Made by a program: the position numbers and the translations under genes. From NCBI RefSeq assembly GCF_025061645.1, contig NZ_JANYMP010000027.1, positions 65,549-129,548 on the forward strand: a DNA stretch of 64,000 nt, in the 5' to 3' direction. This DNA comes from Umezawaea endophytica (lineage in GTDB: Bacteria > Actinomycetota > Actinomycetes > Mycobacteriales > Pseudonocardiaceae). Position 1 is the first letter of the stretch, and each line of letters opens with the position of its first letter. Below are positions 33,249-41,545 of the stretch, piece by piece. The notes below the pieces were generated by a model, which saw only the letters and a program-made list of their open reading frames with translations, did not search any database and was not told the DNA's origin.

Positions 33249-33319
33249 GGCAGAAAAATAGCACATGTTGTCATAACAGCCACTCGATCACTCCTAGGCC
33301 GATCACTACCGTCTTGGCC

Positions 33320-34042
33320 ATGAGCTTCGACAAATCGATTTTCACCGAACGCCCGCTCGCCGTGGCAATGCTTCTCTTCGATGGCCACACCGCACTCGAC
33401 TTCGTCGGTCCGCACACGGCGTTCGCGGGCGCGGGAATGGAAGTCCACCTCGTCGCCGAAACGCTCCGGCCGGTGCTCACCGACTCCGGGTTCGCGATCT
33501 CGCCGACTGCCACGTTCGACGACTGCCCTGCCGAGGTGGACATCCTGTTCGTGCCGGGAGGGGCGGTGGACAAGGCGATGCTGAACGACGCGGTCATCGA
33601 TTTCCTCGTCGACCGCGGCTCCAGGGCCTCCTACATCACGTCGGTCTGCAACGGATCGCTCGTGCTCGCGGCGGCCGGGCTCCTCGACGGCTACCGCTCG
33701 GCGACCCACTGGGCCACCCGCGACCACCTGGCGCGGCTGGGTGTCGAGGTGTCGACCGAACGCGTGTGCGTGGACCGGAACAGGTTCTCGGGCGGCGGCG
33801 TGACCGCCGGAATCGACTTCGGCCTCACGATCGTCGCCCATGTTCTCGATGACGACGCCGCGAAGTTCTGCCAACTCGCCATGGAATACGACCCGAAGCC
33901 GCCATTCGACGCCGGGTCCCCGGAGGGTGCCGGACCCGCGGTCGTGGCCCGGTTCAACCAGTTCACGGCGGAATTCAACGACATTTTCAACAACGCTGTG
34001 TCCCGCGTGCTCGAACAGCGTGAAGCGGCGGTGTCGAAATAG
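33320..34042 (+). CDS. DJ-1/PfpI family protein (isonitrile-hydratase-like)
   Basis: 240 residues of the DJ-1/PfpI superfamily with the nucleophile cysteine in ITSVCNGSLVLAAAGLLDGYRSATHW and an acidic residue upstream (FDGHTALDFVGPH), the pattern of isonitrile hydratases and GlxA sensor domains. ATG 33320 lies about ten bases after ACTACC; no Shine-Dalgarno. Divergent from the GlxA-type regulator, its likely controller. Enzyme substrate is not readable; a ThiJ-type hydratase or chaperone role is also possible. Confidence 0.85.
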   Translation: MSFDKSIFTERPLAVAMLLFDGHTALDFVGPHTAFAGAGMEVHLVAETLRPVLTDSGFAISPTATFDDCPAEVDILFVPGGAVDKAMLNDAVIDFLVDRGSRASYITSVCNGSLVLAAAGLLDGYRSATHWATRDHLARLGVEVSTERVCVDRNRFSGGGVTAGIDFGLTIVAHVLDDDAAKFCQLAMEYDPKPPFDAGSPEGAGPAVVARFNQFTAEFNDIFNNAVSRVLEQREAAVSK

Positions 34043-34220
34043 GCGGTGTGATGTCACCGAATGGTGGACGAGGTCTCGCCACGCCCGGCCACATCTGACG
34101 TCGAGGCTGCGCCGGGCGGAGACGGAAGGCTTGTACGCCGTCGCAAGAAGGGCGAACGGTTGAGCATTCACGGCCCCGGTGATCGGGGAAAGGATTCGAT
34201 CACCGACAAGAGGAGCTGTG

Positions 34221-34856
34221 ATGACCACCCGCACGGACCACACGACGTTCACCATCGACAACTCGGCGATCGTGCTGATCGACCACCAGGTCGGCACGAT
34301 CGGCTGGGCGGGCGAACTGTCGTCCCAGGAGCAGCGCGACCAACTGAGGATGTGGGTGCTGGTGCTGGCCCGCTTCGCCAGGAGCGCGAGCATCCCCGTG
34401 GTGCTGACCAGCGGCCAGGAGGACCAGGCCCAGGGCCCGCTGCTTCCGGAGTTCGAGGAGATCCTGCCCAAGGAGTACGAGGCCCGCGTTCAGCGGACCG
34501 GCGTCGTCAACGCTTGGCACGACAAGGCCTTCGTCGACGCGGTGCGCGACACCGGTCGGACCCGGCTGATCATGGCAGGGGTGACCACGGACGTGTGCCT
34601 CGTGCCCCCGGCCCTGTCGGCCAAGGCCGAAGGGTTCGACGTCGTCGCGTTGACCGACGTCTCCGCCGCCTCCACCGGCACCGCGGCGCTCAACAGCCGC
34701 GACCTGCTGCGGCAGGCAGGCATCCCGCTGCTGACCGTCGCGCCGATGATCTCCGGTCTGCTGGGCGACTTCGCGGTGCCCGCCGCGGCGGGCTTGTTCG
34801 AGGCCATGGCCGCGGAAGGCGTCTACGAGGCCTTCGCCAAGGGCGACCTGCGATGA
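34221..34856 (+). CDS. Isochorismatase-like cysteine hydrolase
   Basis: 211 residues with the isochorismatase fold: catalytic aspartate in IVLIDHQVGTIGW, and nucleophile cysteine in AGVTTDVCLVPPALSA. Members hydrolyse isochorismate, nicotinamide or other amides. AGAGGAGC precedes ATG 34221. The stop overlaps the next start (ATGA), pairing it with a luciferase-like monooxygenase, an arrangement seen in catabolic modules for xenobiotic amides. 178 bases upstream hold no gene. Confidence 0.88.
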   Translation: MTTRTDHTTFTIDNSAIVLIDHQVGTIGWAGELSSQEQRDQLRMWVLVLARFARSASIPVVLTSGQEDQAQGPLLPEFEEILPKEYEARVQRTGVVNAWHDKAFVDAVRDTGRTRLIMAGVTTDVCLVPPALSAKAEGFDVVALTDVSAASTGTAALNSRDLLRQAGIPLLTVAPMISGLLGDFAVPAAAGLFEAMAAEGVYEAFAKGDLR

Positions 34857-35908
34857 CCCCGACATCGCTGGAGATCGGCATCGACAACTTCGTCTCGCAC
34901 GTCATCGACCCGAGGACAGGAGTCGCGTACCACCCGGCGGAGCGGATGCGGCAGTTCCTCGCGGAGGTCGTCGCCGCCGATCGGGCCGGGGTCGACACGT
35001 TCGGGGTGGGCGAACACCACCACGAATACTTCCTCGACTCGGCGCCGAGCCTCATCCTCGCCGCCGCGGCGGCGCTGACCGAGCGGATCCGGTTGCGCAG
35101 TGCCGTGACGGTGCTCAGCGCGGACGATCCCGTGCGCCTGTTCGAGCAGTTCGCCACCCTCGACGTCATCTCCGGGGGACGGGCCGAGATGGTGCTCGGA
35201 CGCGGATCGTTCACCGAAGCGTTCCCCCTGTTCGGGTTCGACCTGGCCGACTACGACTCGCTCTTCTCGGAAAAGCTCGACCTGATGCTGCGGTTGCGCG
35301 CCGAACCTTTCCCGCACTGGCGCGGAACGCACCGGCCGCCGCTGACCGGTCAGGGCGTGTTCCCCCGCCCGGTGCAGGAGAAGCTGCCGATGTGGATCGG
35401 GGTCGGCGGTACCCCCGCGTCCTTCGTCCGGGCGGGAGCGCTCGGGCTACCGCTCATGGTGGGGATCATCGGCGGCGATCCGCGGCGGTTCCGCCCGTTG
35501 CTCGACCTCTACCGCGAGGCAGGGCGGAAGGCCGGGCACTCCCCCGAAGACCTGCTGGTCGGCGTTCACTGCTTCGGGTTCGTCGGCGACACCGACCGGC
35601 AGGCGGCCGACGACTTCTGGCCGGGCTACGAGCGCACGATGTCCACCGTGGGCAGGCAACGCGGCCTGCCCGCCCCCGATCGCGCCCGGTACGACTCCGA
35701 GATCGGTGAGCGCGGGAGTTTCTTCATCGGCAGCCCCGACACCGTCGCCCGCAAGATCCGCGACCTCGGGCGCGACCTCGGTGGCATCTCGCGGTTCACC
35801 CTTCAGATGACGAACTCCGTGATGGCCCCGGAAACCATGCTGCGATCGGTGGAGCTGTTGGGAACCGAGGTCAAACCACGGGTGCTTCACCTGCTGTCGC
35901 TGGTGTGA
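34853..35908 (+). CDS. LLM-class flavin-dependent oxidoreductase
   Basis: 351 residues of the bacterial luciferase-like family: GVGEHHHEYFLDSAPSLILAAAAALT, then VTVLSADDPVRLFEQFATLDVISGGRAEMVLGRGSFTEAFPLFG. This is the FMN-barrel pattern of group II LLM monooxygenases, which need reduced FMN from a partner reductase (none adjacent). Overlaps the isochorismatase-like gene by four bases. Its TGA begins the bidirectional terminator at 35908-35940. Confidence 0.9.
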   Translation: MTPTSLEIGIDNFVSHVIDPRTGVAYHPAERMRQFLAEVVAADRAGVDTFGVGEHHHEYFLDSAPSLILAAAAALTERIRLRSAVTVLSADDPVRLFEQFATLDVISGGRAEMVLGRGSFTEAFPLFGFDLADYDSLFSEKLDLMLRLRAEPFPHWRGTHRPPLTGQGVFPRPVQEKLPMWIGVGGTPASFVRAGALGLPLMVGIIGGDPRRFRPLLDLYREAGRKAGHSPEDLLVGVHCFGFVGDTDRQAADDFWPGYERTMSTVGRQRGLPAPDRARYDSEIGERGSFFIGSPDTVARKIRDLGRDLGGISRFTLQMTNSVMAPETMLRSVELLGTEVKPRVLHLLSLV

Positions 35909-35940
35909 GGTGCGGCGCGGGGGCCACCCGCGCCGCACCT
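35908..35940. terminator. Bidirectional hairpin between two convergent stops
   Basis: AGGTGCGGCGCGGG (35908-35921) pairs perfectly with CCCGCGCCGCACCT (35927-35940), five-base loop. The 14-bp stem fills the space exactly between the stop of the LLM oxidoreductase (ends 35908) and the stop of the AraC gene (begins 35941). Confidence 0.85.
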
Positions 35941-36873
35941 TCAGCGTCGCCGCAGCCGGTAGGCCAACGGCGACTCGCCCGCGTGTTGTTTGAAGGCGGT
36001 GCTGAACGCGCTCTCCGACGCGTACCCGAGCCGCGCGCCCAACGGTCCGATGAGGACGTCGCTGTCGCACAACGCGCGCTGCGCCAACAGCATCCGCCAC
36101 TTCTTGAGGTAGGTCAGCGGTGGAACGCCCGCGATGGAGCGGAAGTGCCCGGCGAAGGACGTGCGCGACATGGCCGCGGTCCGCGCGAGCCCGTCCACCG
36201 TCCACCGCTCGCCGGGCCGGGTGTGCAGGAGCTTGACCGCCGGGCGCAGCCGCTCGTCGGTGAGCAGCCGCAGCCAGCCCGACGGCAGTTCGATCCGTTC
36301 GACGTAGGCGCGCAGCACGTCGAGCACCATGAGCTGGGTCTCCTGCCTGATCGCGAACGCCGAACCGATCCGCTCCGTCCTCGTCTCGGCCAGCAGGCGG
36401 TCCAGGCTGCACCGCAAGCGGGTGGCCGCGGTCGCGGAGGCCCGTACGTGCCCGAGCGGCGGGAGGACGTGCAGCAGCAGTTCCCTGCCGACGGCGTTGA
36501 GGTCGACACGGCTCTCCACGACGACGTCGGCGCCACCGCCGGTCTCGAAGAGTCCCCTCGCCAGGGGCACACGAGTGGACGGGATCTCCAGGGGGACCTC
36601 GTCGTCGTCGCCACCCCGGACTTCCCACCGGGAGCGGTCGGCGAGCACGGCGACGTCTCCGGTCTCCAACCGCGCCGGGTGGTCGACGCCGTCGGTGGTC
36701 AGCCTGGCACTGCCGTTGGCCACGACGAGCAGGGTGAGTGGAGCGGGAGTCGCGGAACGGGCCACCCAGGTGCCGCGCGCGACGAACCCCGACGACGTCA
36801 GGGCGGTCGTCCTGACGAGGTCGAGTACGTCGGACACGTGATCATCGGTCGCCCCGACCGCCAGCGCGCGCAT
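35941..36873 (-). CDS. AraC family regulator (cupin_6 + HTH)
   Basis: 310 residues: N-terminal cupin-like sensor (LTLLVVANGSARLTTDGVDHPARLETGDVAVLADRSRW) and a C-terminal double AraC HTH (RWTVDGLARTAAMSRTSFAGHFRSIAGVPPLTYLKKWRM, then GPLGARLGYASESAFSTAFKQHAG). ATG 36873 has AGGGGAGGGGAAA upstream; a longer in-frame start (36942) lacks one. Divergent from the MarR gene at 37005. Probably controls nearby oxidoreductase genes; target not shown. Confidence 0.9.
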   Translation of the reverse strand: MRALAVGATDDHVSDVLDLVRTTALTSSGFVARGTWVARSATPAPLTLLVVANGSARLTTDGVDHPARLETGDVAVLADRSRWEVRGGDDDEVPLEIPSTRVPLARGLFETGGGADVVVESRVDLNAVGRELLLHVLPPLGHVRASATAATRLRCSLDRLLAETRTERIGSAFAIRQETQLMVLDVLRAYVERIELPSGWLRLLTDERLRPAVKLLHTRPGERWTVDGLARTAAMSRTSFAGHFRSIAGVPPLTYLKKWRMLLAQRALCDSDVLIGPLGARLGYASESAFSTAFKQHAGESPLAYRLRRR

Positions 36874-36936
36874 CCCGTTTCCCCTCCCCTGAGCGGTTCT
36901 TCCCGATGTCGAGGACCCGCCGGGATTGACGATTTC

Positions 36937-36959
36937 CATCAACCTTGATGTAAATTTAC
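36937..36959. promoter_or_regulatory. MarR-type palindromes
   Basis: CATCAACCTTGATG (36937-36950; 6-bp arms) immediately followed by the overlapping perfect palindrome GTAAATTTAC (36950-36959), in the region between the AraC and MarR genes. The TTGATG half-site style is typical of MarR operators. Ligand presumed to be the MarR at 37005. Confidence 0.6.
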
Positions 36960-37004
36960 CCGAGACTCGCAGCGGGCGGGACGCACGCGGACCACGAGGA
37001 GCGG

Positions 37005-37502
37005 ATGGACCCCACCGACGACCGGCTTCGGCTCGACGAGGACAAGCGGGAGGCCTGGACCGCGTTCGCCTCGGTGCTGCTCACCCTGCCCGCCGCGCTG
37101 GACGCCCAACTGCGGTCAGCCGCGGGCATGACGTTCTACGAGTACCTCGTGCTCTCCGGCCTGACCTACGCGCGCGGGGGCGCTCTGCGCCTGTGCGACC
37201 TCGCCGTCATCACGAACGGTTCGCAATCACGGCTCTCCCAGGTGGTGGCCAAACTGGAACGGCGCGGCTGGCTCGTCCGGCGGCCAGACCCCGGCGACGG
37301 CAGGGCCACCATGGCCGTGTTGACCGAGGCAGGCCGCGAGCACGTCGACCGGGCGTCGCCCGGCCACCTGGAAGTGGTCCGCAAGCTCGTCTTCGACCCC
37401 CTGACCACGTCGCAGGTCCGCCAGATGCGCGAGATCAACCGGCGCGTGCGGACGGCCATCGACCCCGATGGCGACGTCCTGTTCCAGACGCACAAGGCCT
37501 GA
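37005..37502 (+). CDS. MarR family transcriptional regulator
   Basis: 165 residues. Winged helix: TFYEYLVLSGLTYARGGALRLCDLAVITNGSQSRLSQVVAKLERRGWLVRRPDPGDGRATMAVLTEAG, the standard MarR recognition helix and wing. GAGCGG lies before ATG 37005, and a double palindrome sits 46 bp upstream. Ends convergently with the flavin monooxygenase gene at 37562. Likely autoregulated; it may also act on that monooxygenase. Confidence 0.9.
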   Translation: MDPTDDRLRLDEDKREAWTAFASVLLTLPAALDAQLRSAAGMTFYEYLVLSGLTYARGGALRLCDLAVITNGSQSRLSQVVAKLERRGWLVRRPDPGDGRATMAVLTEAGREHVDRASPGHLEVVRKLVFDPLTTSQVRQMREINRRVRTAIDPDGDVLFQTHKA

Positions 37503-37561
37503 GCGGTGCTCCCCCGCTCCGTAGAGCCCACCTTGCCGGTCGCGGCCGAACGTGGTCAGGC

Positions 37562-39379
37562 TCAGACCGCCTGGGTCCTGAGGTCGCGTTCGAAGCCGCC
37601 GTCGTCTCGCCAGAGGCGGAGTACTCGGCCGTACTTGAGGCCCCCACCCGGATAGCCGGACCGGATGAACGTGACGAGGTCGTTGGGTGGGCAGCCGAGG
37701 TCGACCCGCGGGACCGTGGTGGCCTTGTCCCGCAACTCCTCCGCCCACCGGGTTTCCGCCTCGGGTGTGGGCTCGACGCTCGTGAGGTCCTCGTCGTCGC
37801 ACCGTCGGATCATCGCGGCGACGTGCTCCGCCTGCTGGTCGAGCTGGTGGGTGAAGACGAACGACAGCGCGGCCTGCGTGATGGTGCCGACCGTGAAGAA
37901 GTTCGGGAACCCCGCGACCTGCACCCCGTGCAGCGATCGGACGCCAGAGGCCCACTTGTCGGCCAATGCCTCGCCGCTACGCCCGATGATCGGGAACGAC
38001 CCGGCGGGCGCGCGGCCGTCGTCGATGTCGAAGCCGGTGCCGAAGATGATGCCGTCGACCTCGAACTCCTCGTCGCCGCAGCCGATCCCCCGAGGCGTCA
38101 CCCGCTCGACGCCTCTGCCCCTCGCGTCGACCACGGTCACGTTCGCCCGGTTCAGCGACTGCAAGTAGGTGTCGCTGACCTGGGGCCTGGTGCACCCGAA
38201 GTTGTAGTACGGCATGACCAGCTCGGCCGTGGCGGGGTCGTCGACCAGCGCCGACATCTCGGCGCGGATCTTCTCCATCAGGGCGTAGTTGATCACGAGC
38301 ACGCGGGTGGCGGGATCGGCGCCCTCGACGTGGACCGCGAGTTCGGGCGGCGGGGTCAGGGCCCAGTCCGCCACCAGCCTGCTGAGGTTCGACACGGCGT
38401 CGTCGAGGAGGTCCCGTTCGGGCTTCTGCCCCGGCGGGTTCTCCACCGACGCCATGATGTTCTCGATGCGCTCCCGCTGCCATCCGGGAGGTTGGGCGCG
38501 GTACCAGTCCGGATCGGTGGGCCGGTTGCCGCGCAGGCGCACGATGTTCGGCGTTCGCTGGAAGATCACCACCTCGTCCGCGTGCTCCGCCAAGTGCGGG
38601 ACGAACTGGATGGCCGAGGCCGAGGCGCCGACCACCGCGACGCGCTTGCCCTTCAGCTTGACCAGCCCTCCCTCCGGGTCGCCGCCGGTGAAGCCGAAGT
38701 CCCAGCGGCTGGAGTGGAAGGCGGCGCCCTCGAAGCTGTCGAGTCCCTCCACGTCGGGGACGACCGGACGCCCCAGGTTTCCGGCGCTGACGCAGAGGAA
38801 ACGGGCGCGCATCTCATCGTGGCGATCGGTCTTGACCACCCATCGGGCGGTGTCGGCGTCCCACCGCGCCTCGGTCACGCGCGTCCCGAGGCACGCGTCG
38901 CCGGTCAGGTCGAAGTGGTCGGCGAGCCGCTCGGCGTACGCGCGGATCTCCGTCGCGCCGGGGTGCTTCTCGCTCGGCATCACGCCCACCTCCTCCAGGA
39001 ACGGGAAGTACACGTAGGCCTCGGTGTCGCAAGCGGCGCCGGGATAACGGTTCCAGTACCACACGCCGCCGAAGCCGGACGCCGCCTCGATCACGCGCAC
39101 GCGGGACACGCCCGCCTTGCGCAGGTGCGCCCCCGTGACGAGCCCGCCGAACCCGCCGCCCACCACGATGACGTCGACCTCGTCGGAGAGCGGCTCGCGC
39201 TCGGTGTGCTGGACGACGAACGGGTCCGGGCCGACCACCGGCCTGCTCGCTCGCGGGGGTCGATCACCCGTCGGACGCACCCGGCGTTTCTCGGTTTCCT
39301 CCTGGTACCGCAGGTACTTCGTGCGAACGGCGACCGGGTCGAAGCCAAAAAGGACATCACCCTGCTCGCTGGCGTCCAT
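37562..39379 (-). CDS. Baeyer-Villiger-type flavin monooxygenase
   Basis: 605-residue class B flavoprotein monooxygenase: FAD Rossmann VVGGGFGGL, NADPH Rossmann VVGASASAIQFVP, and between them FEGAAFHSSRWDF, a match to the BVMO fingerprint FxGxxxHxxxW. Length and the WYWNRYPGAACDTEAY segment fit phenylacetone/cyclohexanone monooxygenase relatives, which insert oxygen next to ketones using NADPH. ATG 39379 follows AGGAGAAACA. Probably co-transcribed behind the NmrA-like reductase (68-base gap). Confidence 0.93.
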   Translation of the reverse strand: MDASEQGDVLFGFDPVAVRTKYLRYQEETEKRRVRPTGDRPPRASRPVVGPDPFVVQHTEREPLSDEVDVIVVGGGFGGLVTGAHLRKAGVSRVRVIEAASGFGGVWYWNRYPGAACDTEAYVYFPFLEEVGVMPSEKHPGATEIRAYAERLADHFDLTGDACLGTRVTEARWDADTARWVVKTDRHDEMRARFLCVSAGNLGRPVVPDVEGLDSFEGAAFHSSRWDFGFTGGDPEGGLVKLKGKRVAVVGASASAIQFVPHLAEHADEVVIFQRTPNIVRLRGNRPTDPDWYRAQPPGWQRERIENIMASVENPPGQKPERDLLDDAVSNLSRLVADWALTPPPELAVHVEGADPATRVLVINYALMEKIRAEMSALVDDPATAELVMPYYNFGCTRPQVSDTYLQSLNRANVTVVDARGRGVERVTPRGIGCGDEEFEVDGIIFGTGFDIDDGRAPAGSFPIIGRSGEALADKWASGVRSLHGVQVAGFPNFFTVGTITQAALSFVFTHQLDQQAEHVAAMIRRCDDEDLTSVEPTPEAETRWAEELRDKATTVPRVDLGCPPNDLVTFIRSGYPGGGLKYGRVLRLWRDDGGFERDLRTQAV

Positions 39380-39447
39380 GTGTTTCTCCTTGCCTGGGTG
39401 GGCATTCGTCGCGCGGTCGGAGTAGTCTGGTTCGGTTCGACCGGCTG

Positions 39448-40308
39448 TCAGACCGCCTGCGATTCCGTGAACACCTCCCGGAACGTCCGGGGGCGGCGGC
39501 CGAGCAGTTCTTCGAGGGTCGGGTCCACCACCGAGAACTCGCCCGCGCGACAAGCGGCGAACAGACCGAGTCCCATGTCCACCTGGGCTTCGGGCAACCC
39601 GTGCGCGAGACCGTTGCGCTTGAACTCGTCGTCGCTGATCACCGTGCGCGAGACGTCCCGTCCGGTGACCTCGGTCGCGATGGCGGCCAGGTCGTGGAAG
39701 GTGAGGGCCTGCGACGAGGTCAGCGGCGGAGTGATCCCGTCGAGCCTGCCCTCCTCGGTGAGCGCGATGACCGCCGCACGGGCGAGGTCCTCGTGCGCGG
39801 TCCAGGACACCGGTCCGTCCGCTGGCAGCGGGAGCGAGCCGCTCGCCAGGCCCCTGCCGAGGAACTGGATCGCGCTCGCCGCGTAGAACCCGTTGCGCAG
39901 CGAGGTGAACGGCACGCCTGACTCCTGGAGCGCGATTTCGGTGGCGGCGTGGTCGAGCATGGGCGCGAACGCCGAGTCGGGACCGGCTGCCATCTGGCTG
40001 GTGTAGACGACGCGGCCCGCGCCGACCGCCATCGCCGCGTCGATCGCGTTGCGGTGGTGCCGAACAGCGCTGTCGCCCGCGGAATTGCTGGAGATCACCA
40101 GCACCCGCGAGGCGCCTTCGAACGCGTGGCGGAGGCTCGCCGGGTCCGCGAAACCGCCCTGCCGGACCCGCACTCCCCGCTCGGCGAGCGCTTCGGCCTT
40201 CGTCGAGTCGCGGACGCTGACGCCCACCTGGTCCGCGGGCACGGCCGCCAGCAGCCCTTCGACGACCAGCCGTCCAAGTTGTCCAGTCGCTCCGGTAACG
40301 ATGATCAC
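39448..40308 (-). CDS. NmrA-like NAD(P)H reductase (QorB-type)
   Basis: 286-residue atypical SDR: GATGQLGRLV is the nucleotide loop at the very N-terminus; RVLVISSNSAG and later SLRNGFYAASAIQFLGRGL match the NmrA/quinone-oxidoreductase-2 group. It lacks a clear YxxxK, normal for this family. GTG 40308 with AAGGG upstream. Divergent from the TetR at 40401 and first in a probable operon with the BVMO-type enzyme, so a ketone or quinone detoxification module controlled by that TetR is likely. Confidence 0.85.
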   Translation of the reverse strand: MIIVTGATGQLGRLVVEGLLAAVPADQVGVSVRDSTKAEALAERGVRVRQGGFADPASLRHAFEGASRVLVISSNSAGDSAVRHHRNAIDAAMAVGAGRVVYTSQMAAGPDSAFAPMLDHAATEIALQESGVPFTSLRNGFYAASAIQFLGRGLASGSLPLPADGPVSWTAHEDLARAAVIALTEEGRLDGITPPLTSSQALTFHDLAAIATEVTGRDVSRTVISDDEFKRNGLAHGLPEAQVDMGLGLFAACRAGEFSVVDPTLEELLGRRPRTFREVFTESQAV

Positions 40309-40353
40309 GATCGCTCACCCTTCGGCGGTGTTTCCAGTGATTCGCTCGAACAG

Positions 40354-40377
40354 TATCACTGATATTTCCACCGGAAA
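40354..40377. promoter_or_regulatory. Candidate TetR operator
   Basis: TATCACTGATA (40354-40364, perfect 5+1+5) followed at once by TTTCCACCGGAAA (40365-40377, 5-bp arms) in the 92-bp divergent region between the reductase and TetR genes. A minus-strand -10-like GATACT overlaps the first. Binding by the TetR at 40401 is inferred. Confidence 0.5.
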
Positions 40378-40400
40378 CAGACGAGTGTTATCGTCGATCC

Positions 40401-41162
40401 ATGACGTCGAGAACCGAGGACGGCGAGCCGGACCCCGCGGACCGCGGCCGGGACCAGGTCAGGCAGCAGATCATCCGAGCCGCCACCGACCTCCTCGCCC
40501 ACGGCGGTCGCGACGCCGTGACCACCCGCTCGGTGGCGGTCGCGGCGGGCGTCCAGCCGCCGGTCATCTACCGGCTGTTCGGCGACAAGAGCGGCCTGCT
40601 CAAAGCGGTCGCGGAAGCGGGTTTCGACGCCTACCTGCGCGCTCACCACCAGATCGGCCAGGACTGCCAGGACCCCGTCGACGACCTGCGCGCGGGTTGG
40701 GACCTCGCGGTCGAGTTCGGCCTGGACAACCCCGCGCTCTACACCCTGACCTACAGCGGACCCGCCGAGGCCGACTCGGTCGCGTTCGCGGCGAGCATGG
40801 ACCTGCTGATGCGCCGCATCCGCCGCATCGCCTCCCACGGCTTGCTCCGGATCGACGAGAACCTCGCGGCACTGACCATCCACGCCACCGCGCGCGGCGC
40901 CGTCCTCACCGCGCTCTCCCTACCGGAGGACCAGCGCGACCCGGCACTGCTGACCACGCTGCGCGAGGCCATGATCACCGCGGTGACCCACCAACGCCCA
41001 CCAACGCACGAACCAGGCCCCGCAGGCGCCGCCCGCGCCCTGCGCGCCTCGCTGACCGACCAGACCGTGCTGACCGCGGGCGAGCAGCACCTGCTCCGGG
41101 AGTGGCTGGACCGCCTCACGACCGACGCCCACCACCACGTCGACGAGCCAGAGACGGTCTGA
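40401..41162 (+). CDS. TetR family transcriptional regulator
   Basis: 253 residues, longer than average for TetR. HTH about 25-65 (AHGGRDAVTTRSVAVAAGVQPPVIYRLFGDKSGLL); C-terminal domain of the TetR_C_11-like type. No Shine-Dalgarno; TATCGT ends a few bases before ATG 40401, so probably leaderless. Divergent from the NmrA-like reductase/BVMO pair, which it is expected to repress. Confidence 0.88.
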   Translation: MTSRTEDGEPDPADRGRDQVRQQIIRAATDLLAHGGRDAVTTRSVAVAAGVQPPVIYRLFGDKSGLLKAVAEAGFDAYLRAHHQIGQDCQDPVDDLRAGWDLAVEFGLDNPALYTLTYSGPAEADSVAFAASMDLLMRRIRRIASHGLLRIDENLAALTIHATARGAVLTALSLPEDQRDPALLTTLREAMITAVTHQRPPTHEPGPAGAARALRASLTDQTVLTAGEQHLLREWLDRLTTDAHHHVDEPETV

Positions 41163-41545
41163 CCCTGACAGTGCTTCGCCGCCGGCCCTGCCCGCCTGCC
41201 ATCGATCGTCATGGAATGCGCGGTGGACTGCACGGAGGTCCTCAATGGACTACCACTCACGCATCACGCCATGCGTCGACGTAGGCGAAAAGTCCCGCGA
41301 TCACATTCATTGATGAATATTCTTTTCCTGCCGGAAAATTTCCGGATATATCAGCCGAAGTGAACGGTCGGATTCCAGGATATTTGCGAATTACACGCTC
41401 GCCTCCGCAATGAAAACTCACTCCTCCGGCCGCGCGACAATCGAGGGTGATGAACACCGCCGACATGTCACAATAACCGTGCGGATTCGCCCCAGACCCC
41501 GGCGGATGGCGACTGATCAGGCCGATCCAGGGGAGGGGTTTGCCC
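41163..41545. other. Gene-free, AT-richer region
   Basis: 383 bases with no convincing coding potential on either strand. The middle (41300-41370) is markedly AT-richer (gatgaatattc, ggaaaatttccgg), with GGAAAATTTCC as a near-palindrome; it probably holds the promoter of the TPR gene. No HTH-coding fragment that could have been the missing N-terminus of that gene was found. Confidence 0.5.

Noticed and set aside
36926..39886. 986-codon plus-strand open frame
   Set aside because: Runs antisense through the BVMO-type monooxygenase and overlaps the MarR gene; no recognisable domain.
39380..40318. N-terminal extension joining the BVMO-type enzyme to a longer frame
   Set aside because: The frame is open but the extension lies in another frame of the NmrA-like reductase gene. 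ATG 39379 has a strong AGGAG site, so the enzyme starts there.
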